NCBI GenBank assembly: GCA_021397845.1
Contig: CM038041.1
Coordinates: forward strand, 143,260,780-143,324,779
Direction: 5' to 3'
Length of the DNA: 64,000 nucleotides
Origin: Areca catechu
Lineage: Eukaryota > Streptophyta > Magnoliopsida > Arecales > Arecaceae
Part shown: positions 45,381 to 57,713 of the stretch, piece by piece
Numbering within the stretch: position 1 is the stretch's first letter
How the letters are laid out: every line of letters starts with the position of its first letter
The notes under the pieces: generated by a model
Database searches by the model: none
Told to the model about the DNA's origin: nothing
The model's input: the letters and a program-made list of their open reading frames with translations, nothing else
Made by a program: the position numbers and the translations under genes

Positions 45381-46948
45381 TGTTGACCCCTGGAATGATT
45401 TTGATGATCACAAAATATTGGAGCATGTATACTTTACTAATTCTTTCAATTGCTTGAGAAGTTTTGCAGGAAAATGTTTATCTTTACCTTAGTTGGTTTT
45501 CAAATTGGTTAAAAGGTATTCCAACAGTGTATAGACTCTTATGCACTTCAAATTGTAAAATTCCTAATTTTTCAACTATGTAATCTTCTAAAAGGACTAT
45601 AAAATTGTAAAAATAAGAGTGAGTAGATTAGTTCTTATTGGATTCATGTTTTGAAAAACTTTAGAGAAGTTTGAAGCTTTAAAAGAAGTTTTGTAAGAGC
45701 TGACTCATGGATCAAGAGCCGACTCCTTCTGGCATGGCACAAAAAATTTTCTAAGTTTAAGTACCTCGAGCCAACTCAAGCCCCAAGAGCCGACTTAATG
45801 AAGAATCAATATTTTTGAAGACTGAGACCTCAAGATGACTCAAGTCCAGAAGAGCCGACTCGTCCAGAGTTAGGTTTGTTGGTGACTATGACTTCGAGCT
45901 GACTCAGCCTTGAAGAGCCGACTCAAAGAAAATTTGAATTTATGCAGATTGAGGGTTCGAGCCAACTCAAGCTTGAAGAGCCAACTCGCACAGAATTTTT
46001 GTTTGGGCTGTTTGAGACTTCGAGCTGACTCATGGACCTCGAGCCAACTTGAGTGACAGTTTTTTGCAATATAACGACTAGTTGCATAATGTTATTTTTG
46101 AACTCAGAAAGCTCTCCAACAGCTCTTTTTCAATTTCCTAGGCCCTACAACGGCTATGTCTAATGGAAAACTATAAAAGAGAGTATTTTTTATTGATTAA
46201 ACAATTTTTTTAAGGGATTATTCATTGATTTATCTTGGAAAGTTGAAAAGTCTTCAAGTCTTTCACCAACCCACTTCAAGAGTATTCAAGATAGGATTCA
46301 AAGCTCCATCAACTTTTCTTCATCATTGAATCTAACCTTTGAAGAAGTAAAGAAGCAGCATGAAGAGCATTAAAAGAGCATTCAAGGCTAAGCTTCACCT
46401 TGATCTTCATCGGCAACATTTTAACAAACTCGGTTTGTTGCATAGTTGCTTTACATTTTGATATATCTTGTTTTACTCTCTAAGAACAGCAAGGGACTGT
46501 GTCTTAAAAGAGGATTAAAGGTTTTTAGGTAAACCTTGTGAAAACCTAATTTGGGTTCTTGGTGATCTCGGTGTAAAACCAAGATTAGGGTTTCTTTGGT
46601 GATTATGTTTAAAACCAAAGGATGTAGGATTTTCTTTGGTGATCCCGGTAAAACCAAAGTGTATAAGTTTGGATTGTGAGCCTGTTAAACCAATCCAACT
46701 ATATTCCAGTTGGGGGATATAATGGAAATCCCAAGTGGTGCTTGGGTAGTGGACGTAGGAGCCTGTTGCTCCGAATCACTCTAAATTCCTTGTATTTGTG
46801 ATTGTGCTTACTTTACCTTATTGCATTTATTTAATTGCTTCAGCATTGCATATTGCACCACAACACCAAAAAGATTTTAAATTGCACATACTTGATAAAG
46901 TTTTTTAATCCCAATTCACCCCCCTCTTGGGAAGCCACCTGGGCAACA
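45381..46948 (+). repeat. Element J 5' LTR
   Basis: 1568 bp, TGTTGACCCC...GGGCAACA. U3 (about 45705-46045) holds a degenerate array of GAGCCGACTC-type motifs; a TATA box (ctataaaagag) lies at about 46172-46182. Confidence 0.9.
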
Positions 46949-46963
46949 AGTGGTATCAGAGCG
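46949..46963 (+). other. Element J primer-binding site
   Basis: AGTGGTATCAGAGCG directly after the LTR; the standard initiator-Met tRNA complement. Confidence 0.88.
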
Positions 46964-46996
46964 GGGTATCTGAAAATTACTTAGAGTAAAAGATTG

Positions 46997-48772
46997 ATGG
47001 CACATCCCATGAGCACTTCTTTGACCGAAGGCCAATCCACAAATCAATCTCCACTTTTTACAGGAACCAATTATACATATTGGAAGGCTAGGATGAAAAT
47101 ATACATTCAAGCTGTAGACTTTCATTTATGAAAAATTATTCTAAAAGGACCTCACACACCCACTGTTAGAATCAATGATATTGAGGTTCCCAAACCGGAA
47201 GAGAAATGGAACAAAAATGATATGAAATTAGCTGAGCTGAATGCCAAAGCTATGAATTTACTTTATTGTGCTTTGGACCCAAATGAGTTTAATAAAATTT
47301 TGACTTGCAATTCTGCTAAAAAAATTTGGGATAAGCTTGAGATCACACATGAAGGCACATCACAAGTTAAAACTAAAAAATCAATCTTCTTATGCACAAC
47401 TATGAATTATTCAAAATGGATCCTAATGAAACTATATCTACTATGTATACACATTTTACTGATATTATTAATTATCTTAAAAGTCTTGGTAGGACTTATA
47501 CTAATGCTGATCGAGTCCAAAAGGTTTTGAGATCTTTGCCAGATAAATGGGAAGCTAAAGTAACAGCAATTCAAGAGGCAAAGGACCTAAACACCCTACC
47601 ATTAGATGAGTTGCTTGGATCATTAATTACTCATGAGCTAGCCATGCAATAAAGAAATGATGAAGATTCAAAAAGAAAGAAAGCTATAGCATTTAAAGCT
47701 ACTAAAGAAGACAAGAATGAAGATTCAGATTCATCTGATGATGATGATCTTGAAAATGATGAGATAGCCCTTGTAATGAGAAAATTTAAAAGGTTTATGG
47801 GCAGAAGAAGAACAAACAGATGGAGAAAGCAATTTAGAAAAAGAGATTTCGGAAAAGAAAGAGATAAGGACAAAGAAAAGGAGAAGGATAAAGACAAAGA
47901 TCAAATTCCAATTTGCTATGAGTGCAAGAAACCAGGTCATATACGCCCTGACTGTCCAGAGATTAAAAAAAAGATGATTAAAAGAAAGAAAAAGAAGATA
48001 ATGCTTGCAGCATGGAGTGATAGCAATGAATCTACATTCACTGAAGAAGATGAAGATACAACAAAAACTGCTCAGATCTGCCTTATGGATTTGGAGGATG
48101 AGGTGACTACTTCTGAACCTAATCTAGAATTTACTTATGATGAGCTTCATAATACTTTTTATGAATTACTGGTAGAATACAAAAAAGCTGGTTTGAAATT
48201 GAAGAATTTGAAAAATAATTGTGATATGATTGAAAATGATAAAAATGAAACTTATGAAAGAAACAAGATTTTACAAAGAGAATTAAGTTTGATTTGTAAA
48301 AGATTTAAAACTACTCAATTTGAAAAAAAAGAACTTAAAAAGAACAAAAGTTTGCAAAATGAAAATACAAATTTGAAAAAGGAAGTTCAAAAGCTTAAAG
48401 CATTGGTTGAAAAATTAACCTTAAGTTCTAACAAGCTTGAACTAATTTTAAAAGATCAAAAAGATATGAATAACAAGTTTGGAATTGGTTATAAAGGTTC
48501 AACTTCAAATAAATTTTCTTCATCCACATCATATGCTCCTTAGTTCATTACTTTAAAATAATATAGACCTAAATTTGCATCATCATATACTTTTTATTCA
48601 AAGCCAAGAATTGTATTCTATGCTTGTAATAATGTTGGTCATAAGGTATTTGAGTGTCATTTAAAATATAATGACAAGAAGAAAATCAAGAAAATTTAGG
48701 TTCCAAAAGGAACCAATTCTACTAACTTGCAATGACCCAAGAAAGCTTGGGTACCTAAATCTATTACTTGAT
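46997..48772 (+). pseudogene. Element J gag
   Basis: The ATG at 46997 begins MAHPMSTSL. A copia gag domain (47040-47650) has a stop after AVDFHL and a frameshift near 47385. 47776-48543 is an open stretch of 255 codons: a basic/acidic repeat (KERDKDKEKEKDKD), a perfect zinc knuckle CX2CX4HX4C (about 47914-47957) and a long coiled coil (48130-48470). A second, degenerate knuckle lies at 48621-48660. Long coiled-coil gag tails are typical of Sireviruses. Confidence 0.85.
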
Positions 48773-50010
48773 TATTTTGCAGGGATGTCTTGTAGCCATA
48801 AATATAAAGAAAAGATGGTACCTTGATAGCGGTTGTTCAAGACACATGACGGATGATATTGATCAATTCTTCACCCTAGAATGAAAAGATGGTGGCATGG
48901 TAATCTTTGGTGATAATCGTAAAGGAAGGATAATCAGTATTGGTAAAATAAATATTGCTCCTACATTTATTGAGAATGTGTTACTTGCAGAAAAGTTAAA
49001 GCATAATATTTTGAGTATTAGTCAACTTTGTGATATTGGTTTTAATGTTTTCTTTAAGTCTTCAATGTGTATAGTAGTTGATCCACTTAACTCTAGTACA
49101 AAGTTGGTAATTTTTATGTAGTATATCTTAATGATCTGGCTATATCAAGCAATACAAGTCTTGTAGCAATGAATGACAAGGGCAAGGAATCAAGTTTACT
49201 ATTGCATAGATGACTTGGACATGCTAGTATGGATACCATTACAAAACTTATTTCAAAAAATTTGGTTAAAGGTTTTCCAAAGTTCAAAGTAAATTTTGAT
49301 TATGTTCGTGATGCATGTCAATTAGGAAAGCAAATAAGAGAGAGTTTTAAATCCAAAAACATTGTTTCTACTACTAGACCCTTAGAGTTACTTCACATTG
49401 ACCTATTTGGACCTACTAGGATAACAAGCCTAGGTGGTATGAAGTATGGCCTTATGATTGTAGATGATTTTTCAAGATACACTTGGGTTTTATTCATTGC
49501 ACATAAAAATGAGACTTTTAAAGTATTCAAAAAGTTTTATAAAAGAGTTTCAAATTTAAAAAATTTTTCTGTTATTTCTATTCGTAATGATCATGGTATG
49601 GAATTTGAAAATCAATATTTTGATCACTTTTGCATAAAGCATGGTATTGATCCCAACTTCTCAGCTCCTAGAACACCACAGCAAAATGGTGTTGTAGAAA
49701 GAAAGAATCAAGCTTTGGAAGAGATGTCCAGAACAATACTTTGTGAAGAAAATCTTCCAAAATAATTTTGGGCAGAAGCTGTAAATATCGCTTGCTATAT
49801 TTTGAACAGAGTTTTAATTAGACGTATCGTTAGAAAAATTCCCTATGAACTATGGAACAATAGAAAGCCTAATATCAATTACTTCATGTTTTTGGCTATA
49901 AATGTTTTGTTCTTAATAATGGTAAAGATAATCTTGGTAAGTTTGATGCAAAATCCGATGAGGCTATCTTTCTTGGTTATTCTTCAAATAGTAAGGCCTA
50001 TCGAGTTTTC
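48773..50010 (+). pseudogene. Element J protease remnant and integrase
   Basis: Protease is hardly visible (about 48810-48870, frame broken). GAG-pre-integrase lies at 48897-49320. 49229-49765 is open for 178 codons and holds the integrase core: Cys of the zinc motif (ACQLGK), first Asp (HIDLFGP), second Asp (RNDHGMEF) and Glu (GVVERKN), so the DDE triad is still present. A stop at 49763 is followed by the C-terminal segment (CYILNRV) to about 50000 with a frameshift. Confidence 0.85.
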
Positions 50011-50284
50011 AATAAAAGAACTTTGACTGTAGAAGAATCAATATATGTAGTTTTCAATGAATCTGATATTACTTCTTCTAGAAAAGAAGATCATGCTGAT
50101 GATGATGCAGGTACTCTTGAACATTGATTAAAGGATTTGACCCTCAAAGATAAACAAACAAGTGAACAACATGAAGAAGTGGTAAGCAAAAATCATGATG
50201 ATATACCTAAAGAATGGAGGTATGTACACTCACATCCCAAAGAACTAATTATAGGAGATCCATCTCAAGGTGTTAAACTAGAGC

Positions 50285-51230
50285 TGCACATAGGGATGCA
50301 CATGATTTGATTGCTTTTGTATCTCATATAGAACCATACTCTATAGAAGAAGCTGAAACTGATCCTAATTGGATGTTAGCTATGCATGATGAGTTAAACC
50401 AATTTAGGAGAAATAATGTTTAGACTCTTGTAGAAATACCTAATGACTACCCTGTTATAGGTACTAGATTGGTTTATAGAAATAAACTAGATGAGCAAGG
50501 TAATGTAATCAAGAATAAGGCTAGACTAGTAGCTCAAGGTTATAATCAAGAAGAATGAATAGATTTTGATGAGGCCTATGCACCAGTAGCTAGGGTAGAG
50601 GCTATTAGATTACTCTTGGCATATGCATGTTTTATGAATTTCAAATTATTTCAAACGGACATAAAGAGTGCATTTCTAAATGATTTTTTATCTGAAGAAG
50701 TTTGTATCGAATAACCACCGGGTTTTATCGATCACACATTTTCAAATCATGTTTTTAAATTGAATAAAGCTTTATATGGTCTTAAACAGGCACCTAGAGC
50801 CTGGTATGACAGATTAAGTAAGTTTTTAATTGAAAATGATTTTGTAAGAAGTAGTGTTGATACTATATTTTTATTCAAAGAAAAGACAATGATATTTTAG
50901 TTGTTCAAATTTATGTTAATGATATAATATTTGGATCTACTGATGAATCTTTGTGTCAAGACTTTGCGAAGTTAATGTAGGATGAATTCGAAATGAGTTT
51001 GATGGATGAGCTGAGTTACTTCCTTGGATTTCAGATCAAATAATTTAAGGAAGGTATTCTGATCAACCAGGCCAAATATATCAAAGAGATTATCAAAAAG
51101 TTTGGCATGGAATCAAGTAAAAAAATTGGAACACCCATGAATCCTGCATGTAGACTTGATAAAGATGAAAATGGCGCAAATGTTGATCAAAAATTGTATA
51201 GAGGTATGATCAGCTCTTTACTTTATTTAA
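50285..51230 (+). pseudogene. Element J reverse transcriptase, active-site Asp lost
   Basis: Conserved blocks in order: WMLAMHDELNQF, KARLVAQGY, FDEAYAPVARVEAIR, QTDIKSAFLN and ALYGLKQAPRAWYDRL. After a frameshift near 50880 comes the catalytic box, which reads YVND instead of YVDD (50912-50923), then LSYFLGFQI. Several stops are present. The Asn for Asp change would abolish polymerase activity even without the stops. Confidence 0.85.
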
Positions 51231-51855
51231 CTGCTAGTAGACCTGATATTTTATTTAGTGTTTGTATGTGTGCACATTTTTAATCTAATCCAAAAGAATC
51301 ACATATCATAGCTGTTAAAAGAATCATTAAGTATCTTAAAGGCACATGCAATCTAGGATTATGGTATTTTAAGCATTCATCTTTAAAATTAATTAGTTAT
51401 TCTGATGCTGATTATGGAGGCTATAAAATTGATAGAAAAAGTACAAGTGGCATTTGTCAATTTCTAGGTATCAACTTGATTTCATGGCACTGTCATAAAT
51501 AGAACTCTATAGCAATGTCTACTGCTAAGGCAGAATATGTGGCTGCAAGGAGCTGTTGTGCACAAGTATTGTAGATCAAGCAATAACTAAAAGATTATGG
51601 TGTTGTCCAATCTAAAGTTCTTATTAAATGTGATAACATTAGTGCTATTAATTTATCTAGAAATCAAATTCAACATTCTCGAACTAAGCATATAGAAATT
51701 AGACATCATTTCATTCGAGATCATGTTTTAAATAATGTTGTAGAATTAGAATTTGTGCCTACTAAAGATCAACTTGCTGACATTTTCACCAAACCACTTA
51801 GCCAAGATAGATTTGAAAAGATTAAAGGCGAGTTAGGTCGGTGTGACCCATACTG
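51231..51855 (+). pseudogene. Element J RNase H and end of pol
   Basis: Copia RNase H blocks: SASRPDILF-like (51230), YSDADYGG (about 51397-51420), STSGICQFLG, STAKAEYVA (about 51519-51545), HIEIRHHFIRD and DQLADIFTKPL (about 51766-51800). The normal end is TGA at 51853. In-frame stops occur at about 51281, 51500 and 51572. Confidence 0.82.
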
Positions 51856-52199
51856 AAAGTTTTGACCTAATTTTTCAAAAATAAGAAAAAATTATCTAGA
51901 CATTTCAAGATTCCTTTTAGAGCTCATGACCACCTTCTCTTGTACTAAGAAACCCATAGAAATTTATTTTGTCATTTTTCGAGCTTTAACCTAGTTTGGG
52001 CTCGAGCCAACTCGAGCACCCTGCTATTCTGGCTAGCCGACTCGAGAGTCGGGCCGATGCTTTTTAAATAGGGCATCATAGGTTTCAAATTGTTATTTCT
52101 TTCCGCCCTTCCTATTTTTCCTTAACCATTTCCTATTTTTAACCTAAGAAAAGCTCTTAGAACACCTCTAAACCCTTCCAAAACCCTAATCTAACCTAG
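51856..52199 (+). other. Spacer between J pol and third ORF
   Basis: No ORF. Contains GAGCCAACTCGAG and GCCGACTCGAGAG words (about 51990-52045) like those of the LTR, then a short 5' region ending at the next ATG. Confidence 0.6.
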
Positions 52200-53803
52200 A
52201 TGGCACCTAGGAAAGCCGTGGCAAAGAAGCCTAGAAGGGTTGTTCAGTCCGTGGCAGAGGAAAGGAGGACCAAAAGGAGGCTTGACACCTCAAATCCCGT
52301 AGAGGAACCACAAGAAGAGCAAGAAGAGGAACAAGAAGCTCCAAGGCAGGTAGTTTTGATGGGCAATAGGCAAGTAACCTCAAGTCATTACATTGATTTC
52401 ACTTTTTTATAACAGAAGAATCTAAAAATTGGTGATTGGCTAGTAGCATAAGGTTGGAAGGCATTTTGTATGCTAAATCTACATACATATCCTAATCTAA
52501 TCAGACAGTTTTTTGAGAATATATCTCTTGGTGCTTTTCATATTGAATCTGTTATGAAGGGGAAGCACATTGAAGTAAGTGAACAAAAATTATCTAATAT
52601 TCTCCAAATACCTAAAGAAGGAGAAAGCTATTTAGTATTGAAAGAAAAACAGAAAACACTAAGAATTATACTTGAGAGGACTAATGTAATTGGTGTGATA
52701 CATGTCAGAGCTTACCAACTCTCATTGGAGATGAGGTTGATACATAACATCATTAGTCACATTTTTCTACCCCGGACTGGGAGATTTGACTGGGTGAGCG
52801 AGAGGGACCTAGTCTTTATGAGATGTTTAGTTGAGGGGGGGCCCTCAACTTACCTTTAATCATGTTATCTTAGATGAGGGAAGCTACTCGTAGGGCAAGA
52901 GCATGTCTTCCGTATGGCATGGTCTTCACTTTACTTTTTCAGGATGCTCAAGTTGATTTGTCTGGAGAGGATAGCAGACCATTATTACATACAGACAAAT
53001 ACAACATTAAATCTTTGACCAGGACGGGATTCCTAAAGGTAGAGGGTCACTGGATCAGGAAGAGTTCAGGGCTTTCAGTGACATATTCTGATGAGGATTC
53101 AGGAGATGATGATCAGGCAGGATAGGGACAGGATGCCGAGGCTGAGCCACATGCTGATGAGGCTGGACCTTCTGAGCCAGCTCCTTCTACACCTCGATCA
53201 CCTATTAAAGGATCTACTGTTGTTGGATCAGGTGATGATGGTAGACTGTAGCTGATACTGGATGAGATCTCTAGTCTTCAAAGAGGGAGACCAAAGACAG
53301 ATGCCAGGATACTGGCACTTCATACAGAGTTGCATCAGGGTTTTCAGGAGATTCTGTCTATACTTCAGCAGATTAGAGTAGCCAGTAACTCTGCACCTAC
53401 TCCTTCTTCAGCAGCACAGGATATTCACATAGATTGTGGGTAGGGAGAGGCAGTACACTCTACTGACATTCCTATAGTTGCTACTCCTATTGAGCTTGGC
53501 ACTGGTACTGTGGATCCAAGTACTGATGTTGGAAATACTCCGACGACAAAGATTTTGTCTACTACCAGCACCCTTGCCTTATCTATTGATCCTCCTTCTG
53601 CTCAACCTACTCCTATCATAATTTCTTCTGAGCCTCTAGCTAAAGCTAAACCTAGAACCTCTAAGACTATTATCCCTGTTAGGACCAGACTTAGGGACCT
53701 TAAACCTAGGTTCCCTAAATTCAAACCTGCTCCTGGTATTTTAGAGGTCGGTTCATCCTCTAGTGAGGAGCCTAGTGATGATGACCCTAGTCCATCATTT
53801 TGA
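52200..53803 (+). pseudogene. Element J third ORF: putative plant transposon (Transposase_32-like) protein
   Basis: The ATG at 52200 opens a basic, Glu-rich N-terminus (70 codons). A frameshift or stop at 52410 is followed by 52470-52859, whose pattern of YPNLIRQFFENI, MKGKHIEVSEQKLSNIL and the downstream IFLPRTGRFDWVSERD fits the 'putative plant transposon protein' domain often found after pol in Sireviruses. A further piece at 52874-53125 is acidic at its end. After stops, a Ser/Thr/Pro-rich tail (53510-53803) follows. Older literature calls this position env-like; I see no signal peptide or convincing transmembrane segment. Confidence 0.7.
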
Positions 53804-54388
53804 TGGTTTAAGACTTTATGTTTAGCATGTTCTGTTGTTTGTGATACTACTTTTGATGTGTTGTGGCACTTTTGTATTGTATCACTCTTATATTAACACT
53901 TTTCATATATATATATATATATATATCTTATATATTCCATCTGATACATGTTGTGAATGATTTAATTTATGAATGAATCTTCTCTATTATATATCTTTGT
54001 GTTGATGACAAAAAAGGGGAGAAATGAGAGAAGAGTGTACATGAAATTATGAAGCTTGTGTAAATATGAAAGTGAATATGAAAATGAGTTAAGTATGAAA
54101 ATATGAAGAAAATATCATTATATTAGTAAGGGGGAGCTTGTGTTAAGCTTTTACTAAACTCACTTCAAATACAAGTTAATATTATGAAGTTTTGATACTT
54201 AGTGCATGGATGATACAAATGATACATTGTGTTGATGCTCTTCGGTTTAACAATTTGATAGTTGATATGGTTTGATACACACTATGTTTAATATTCTTTG
54301 ATATATGTGAATACGATACATAGTAATTGTAAAGTATTTTAAATCCTGTTCATGCCCAATATTTTGTCATTATCAAAAAGGGAGAGAT
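53804..54388 (+). other. J 3' noncoding region with two polypurine tracts
   Basis: A (TA)n run lies at about 53908-53928. The first purine tract aaaaaaggggagaaatgag is at about 54010-54028 and the second, aaaaagggagagat, is at 54375-54388, abutting the 3' LTR. Repeated polypurine tracts are known in Sireviruses. No ORF. Confidence 0.8.
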
Positions 54389-55920
54389 TATTGACCCCTG
54401 GAATGATTTTGATGATCACAAAATATTGGAACATGTATACTTTACCAATTCTTTCAATTACTTGAGAAGTTTTGCAGGAAAATGTTTATCTTTACCTTAG
54501 TTGGTTTTCAAATTGGTTAAAAGGTATTTCAACAGTGTATAGACTCTTATGCACTTCAAATTGTAAAAGCCCTAATTTTTCAACTATGTAATCTTGTAAA
54601 AGGGCTATAAAATTGTAAAAATTAGAGTGAGTAGATTAGTTCTTGTTGGATTCATGTTTTGAAAAACTTTGGAGAAGTTTGAAGCTTTAAAAGAAGTTTT
54701 TGTAAGAGCTGACTCCTTCTGGCACGGCACAAAAGATTTTCTGAGTTTCAGTACCTCGAGCCGACTCAAGCCCCAAGAGTCGACTCAATGAAAAATCAAT
54801 GTTTCTGAAGATTGAGACCTCGAGGCGACTCAAGCCCAGAAGAGCCGACTCGTCCAGAGTTAGGTTTGTTGGTGATTGTGACTTCGAGCCGGCTTAGCCT
54901 TGAAAAGCCGACTCAAGGAAAATTTGAATTTATGCTGATTGAGGGTTCGAGCCGACTCACACAGAATTTTTGTTTGGGCTATCTGAGACTTCGAGCCGAC
55001 TCATAGACCTCGAGCCGACTCGAGTGATAATTTTTTGTAGTCTAATAGCTAGTTGCAGAATGTTGTTTATGAACTCAAAAAGCCCTCCAACAGCTCTTTT
55101 TCAATTCCCTAGGCCCTGCAACGGCTATTTCTAATGGAAAACTATAAAAGGGAGTATTTTTTATGGATTAAACAATTTTTTTTAAGGGATTATTCATTGA
55201 TTTATCTTGGGAAGTTGAAAAGTCTTTAAGTCTTTCACCAACCCACTTCAAGAGCATTCAAGATAGGATTCAAAGCTCCACCAACTTTTCTTCATCATTG
55301 AATCCAACCTTTGAAGAAGTAAAGAAGCAGCTTGAAGAGCATTAAAAGAGCATTCAAGGCTAGGCTTCATCTTGATCTTCATCGGCAATATTTAAACAAA
55401 CTCAGTTTGTTAAATAGTTGCTTTACATTTTGATATATCTTGTTTTACTCTCGAAGAACAGCAAGGGACTATATCTTAATAGAGGGTTAAAGGTTTTCAG
55501 GTGAACCTTGTGAAAGCCTAATTTGGGTTCTTGGTGATCCCGGTATAAAACCAAGATTAGGGTTTCTTTGGTGATCCTATTTAAAACCAAAAGGTGTAAG
55601 ATTTTCTTTGGTGATCCCGGTAAAACCAAAATGTATATGTTTGGATTGTGAGCCTGTTAAAATAATCCGAATGTATTCTGGTTAGGAGATATAGTGGAAA
55701 TCCCAAATGGTGCTTGGGTAGTGGACATAGGAGCCGGTTGCTCCGAACCACTCTAAATTCCTTGTGTTTGTGATTGTGCTTACTTTACCTTATTGCATTT
55801 ATTTAATTGCTTCCACATTACATATTGCACATCAACACCAAAAAGATTTTAAATTACACATACTTGATAAAGTTTTCTAATCCCAATTCACCCCTCTCTT
55901 GGGAAGCCACCTGGGCAACA
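54389..55920 (+). repeat. Element J 3' LTR
   Basis: 1532 bp, start mutated to TATTGACCCC, end GGGCAACA. Six exact GCCGAC cores lie at 54760, 54844, 54907, 54951, 54995 and 55014; the TATA box (ctataaaaggg) is at about 55142-55152. Confidence 0.9.
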
Positions 55921-57334
55921 CTATCTTTTTAATCACATCATCCCTAATGATTCACCTTCACCATAATCAAAACGACAAAATGGCTAGTAATGTTTTTCAA
56001 AAAAATAATAAATACCAAAATGACAAAAAAGGCTACCTATCGATTATTGAAACTGAGCAAATGACATAACTCCCTTCTTCCAAAATGATAAAAGTCAATT
56101 AAGTTGAAATAACTAATTGACATCTTGGAGTTGGGAGTATGGGCAACTATTATGATAACTACTCAAGGACTCGGCCTCAAAGAATATCTGGTCAATGATC
56201 AAGCTAGAAACTATGACTTGTCTAACTATGATGCTCGGAATCAAGTAACTATGAACCAAATCAACATGACATTCCTTGATGCATAAGGGCTAAATAATTA
56301 GTCTAACCTAACTAATTGCCAAAGCAGAAATAACAAATGGTCCAAAAAATAAGGAATTTGTGCACAATTATTACTGAATCAAATCACTATCAATGATGAT
56401 TGAGGCATGAACATGGATAATTAATCACCCAGTAACTCCAGCACCATTTAAACTCTTAATGCCCAAAATTAGATGTAGAAAAAGAGAGAATGATCACTGG
56501 ATATTATAAAAAAAATAAAAGAAGACCATTAGGAAGTAAGTGAGCTCTAAAATTGCTAAATCTTCTCAATTCTACTATTTATCCAAATTTGACTGACTTA
56601 TATATTAAAGAATTTTTTATTGAAAAATTTCTGATCAATAAACTTGTCTTGTAGAAACCACCGAGCATCGCTAACAAGTAAAACTAGAAATTTGGCTACA
56701 ACACTATCAAATCAATAGATTTTGTACCACTTGCCTGGCCGATAGTGACAATCAATTGAATCCCGCTACTATTTCTCGATTTGGTCTACTTGTATCGTTA
56801 TACCATCATTCCATATATGCAACCTCTAATAAGATGCTCTTGATTCAATCTTCTACCGAAGTATCATTGATTTAATTTCTGGTTCCTTCCGTCTCAACTC
56901 TGGGGACGTTCATTCTATTTATTCTCATTTCACCGTATTGACAATTCCAGTACATGTCTCCGACATGTCAATCAAGTAAGGATATGGTGTAAATAATACC
57001 ATAAAAATGCATCCTATGATGGAATTATCAATTATGAACCCAAACAAAGTAAACCGATAATAAGACACTTGGCAGAGATGACAGAACATCATCCACAGCC
57101 AACTCCCACGTCAAAGAAAAAAATATACTCAAGTTTGACTAGCTTCGGATAATACTGGCACCCACATTGATGCACTAGAGTAGGCCACACGCAATTCACA
57201 TGGATGGAGACATGCTAGCATGCGAGTTTGCATTTTAAAGAAGAATAAACATATCACTGAGATAGTAGTACAGTTGCTGGATGCCCACACTCATATCTCT
57301 CTGATCACGGCTTCGAGGCATGATCCATGCAGTG
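55921..57334. other. AT-rich stretch with no gene recognised
   Basis: Right of J, hence once joined to the upstream flank of gene M. I find no conserved ORF, no terminal repeats and no RNA gene. It could be the rest of M's 5' flank or an old LTR. Confidence 0.4.
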
Positions 57335-57510
57335 ACTTGATTAAATCCGGAAATTTTTTCTGGGGCACGTGGATTTGATTAAATCCAGAAATTTTTTCTG
57401 TGGCACGTGGACTTGAATAAATCCAGGAATTTTTTCTGGAGCAATCCAGGAATTTTTTCTGGGGCACGTGGACTTGAATAAATCCAGGAATTTTTTCTGG
57501 AGCACGTGAC
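57335..57510. repeat. Tandem repeat with four CACGTG boxes and an inverted-repeat core
   Basis: Four units of about 38-50 bp, each with ccaggaattttttctgg (nearly palindromic) followed by gcacgtggactt. CACGTG occurs at 57366-57371, 57404-57409, 57465-57470 and 57503-57508. CACGTG is the plant G-box core bound by bZIP and bHLH factors; activity here is not shown. Confidence 0.85.
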
Positions 57511-57713
57511 TGGGGACGGGAGAGAGTATTCTACTCTGGCATCTTAGTGGAATCAGGCTAACGTACTCATCTTCGGATGGAAAGGGTATTGCAAAAAAAT
57601 AGCTATCCGAATCGAAATCGAACATAGCTTGGCATCCACGGAGATTTTCCTCCCCCCATCCCTTTTTCCTTTATCAAAAAAAAAAAAAAAAAACATAGGA
57701 AAAGAAATATTTA

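Larger units (their letters stand above)
45381..55920 (+). mobile_element. Element J: Sirevirus-type Ty1/copia retrotransposon, full length but decayed
   Basis: 10.5 kb with LTRs 45381-46948 and 54389-55920, primer site, gag-pol (46997-51855), a third ORF (52200-53803) and two polypurine tracts. Flanks ctatt (45376-45380) and ctatc (55921-55925) are the target duplication with one change. Gag size, coiled-coil gag tail, the extra ORF after pol and purine tracts of the type caaaaagggagag place it in the Sirevirus (SIRE/Maximus) lineage. LTR divergence is about 3-5 percent by eye. Inserted upstream of gene M. Confidence 0.9.

Noticed and set aside
52200..53803. A viral-type envelope gene in J
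   Set aside because: The position is called env-like in related elements, but no signal peptide or transmembrane segment is visible and the domain fits a putative plant transposon protein better.
53900..53930. (TA)n tract as a promoter
   Set aside because: It is a simple microsatellite in the noncoding 3' part of J with no gene following.
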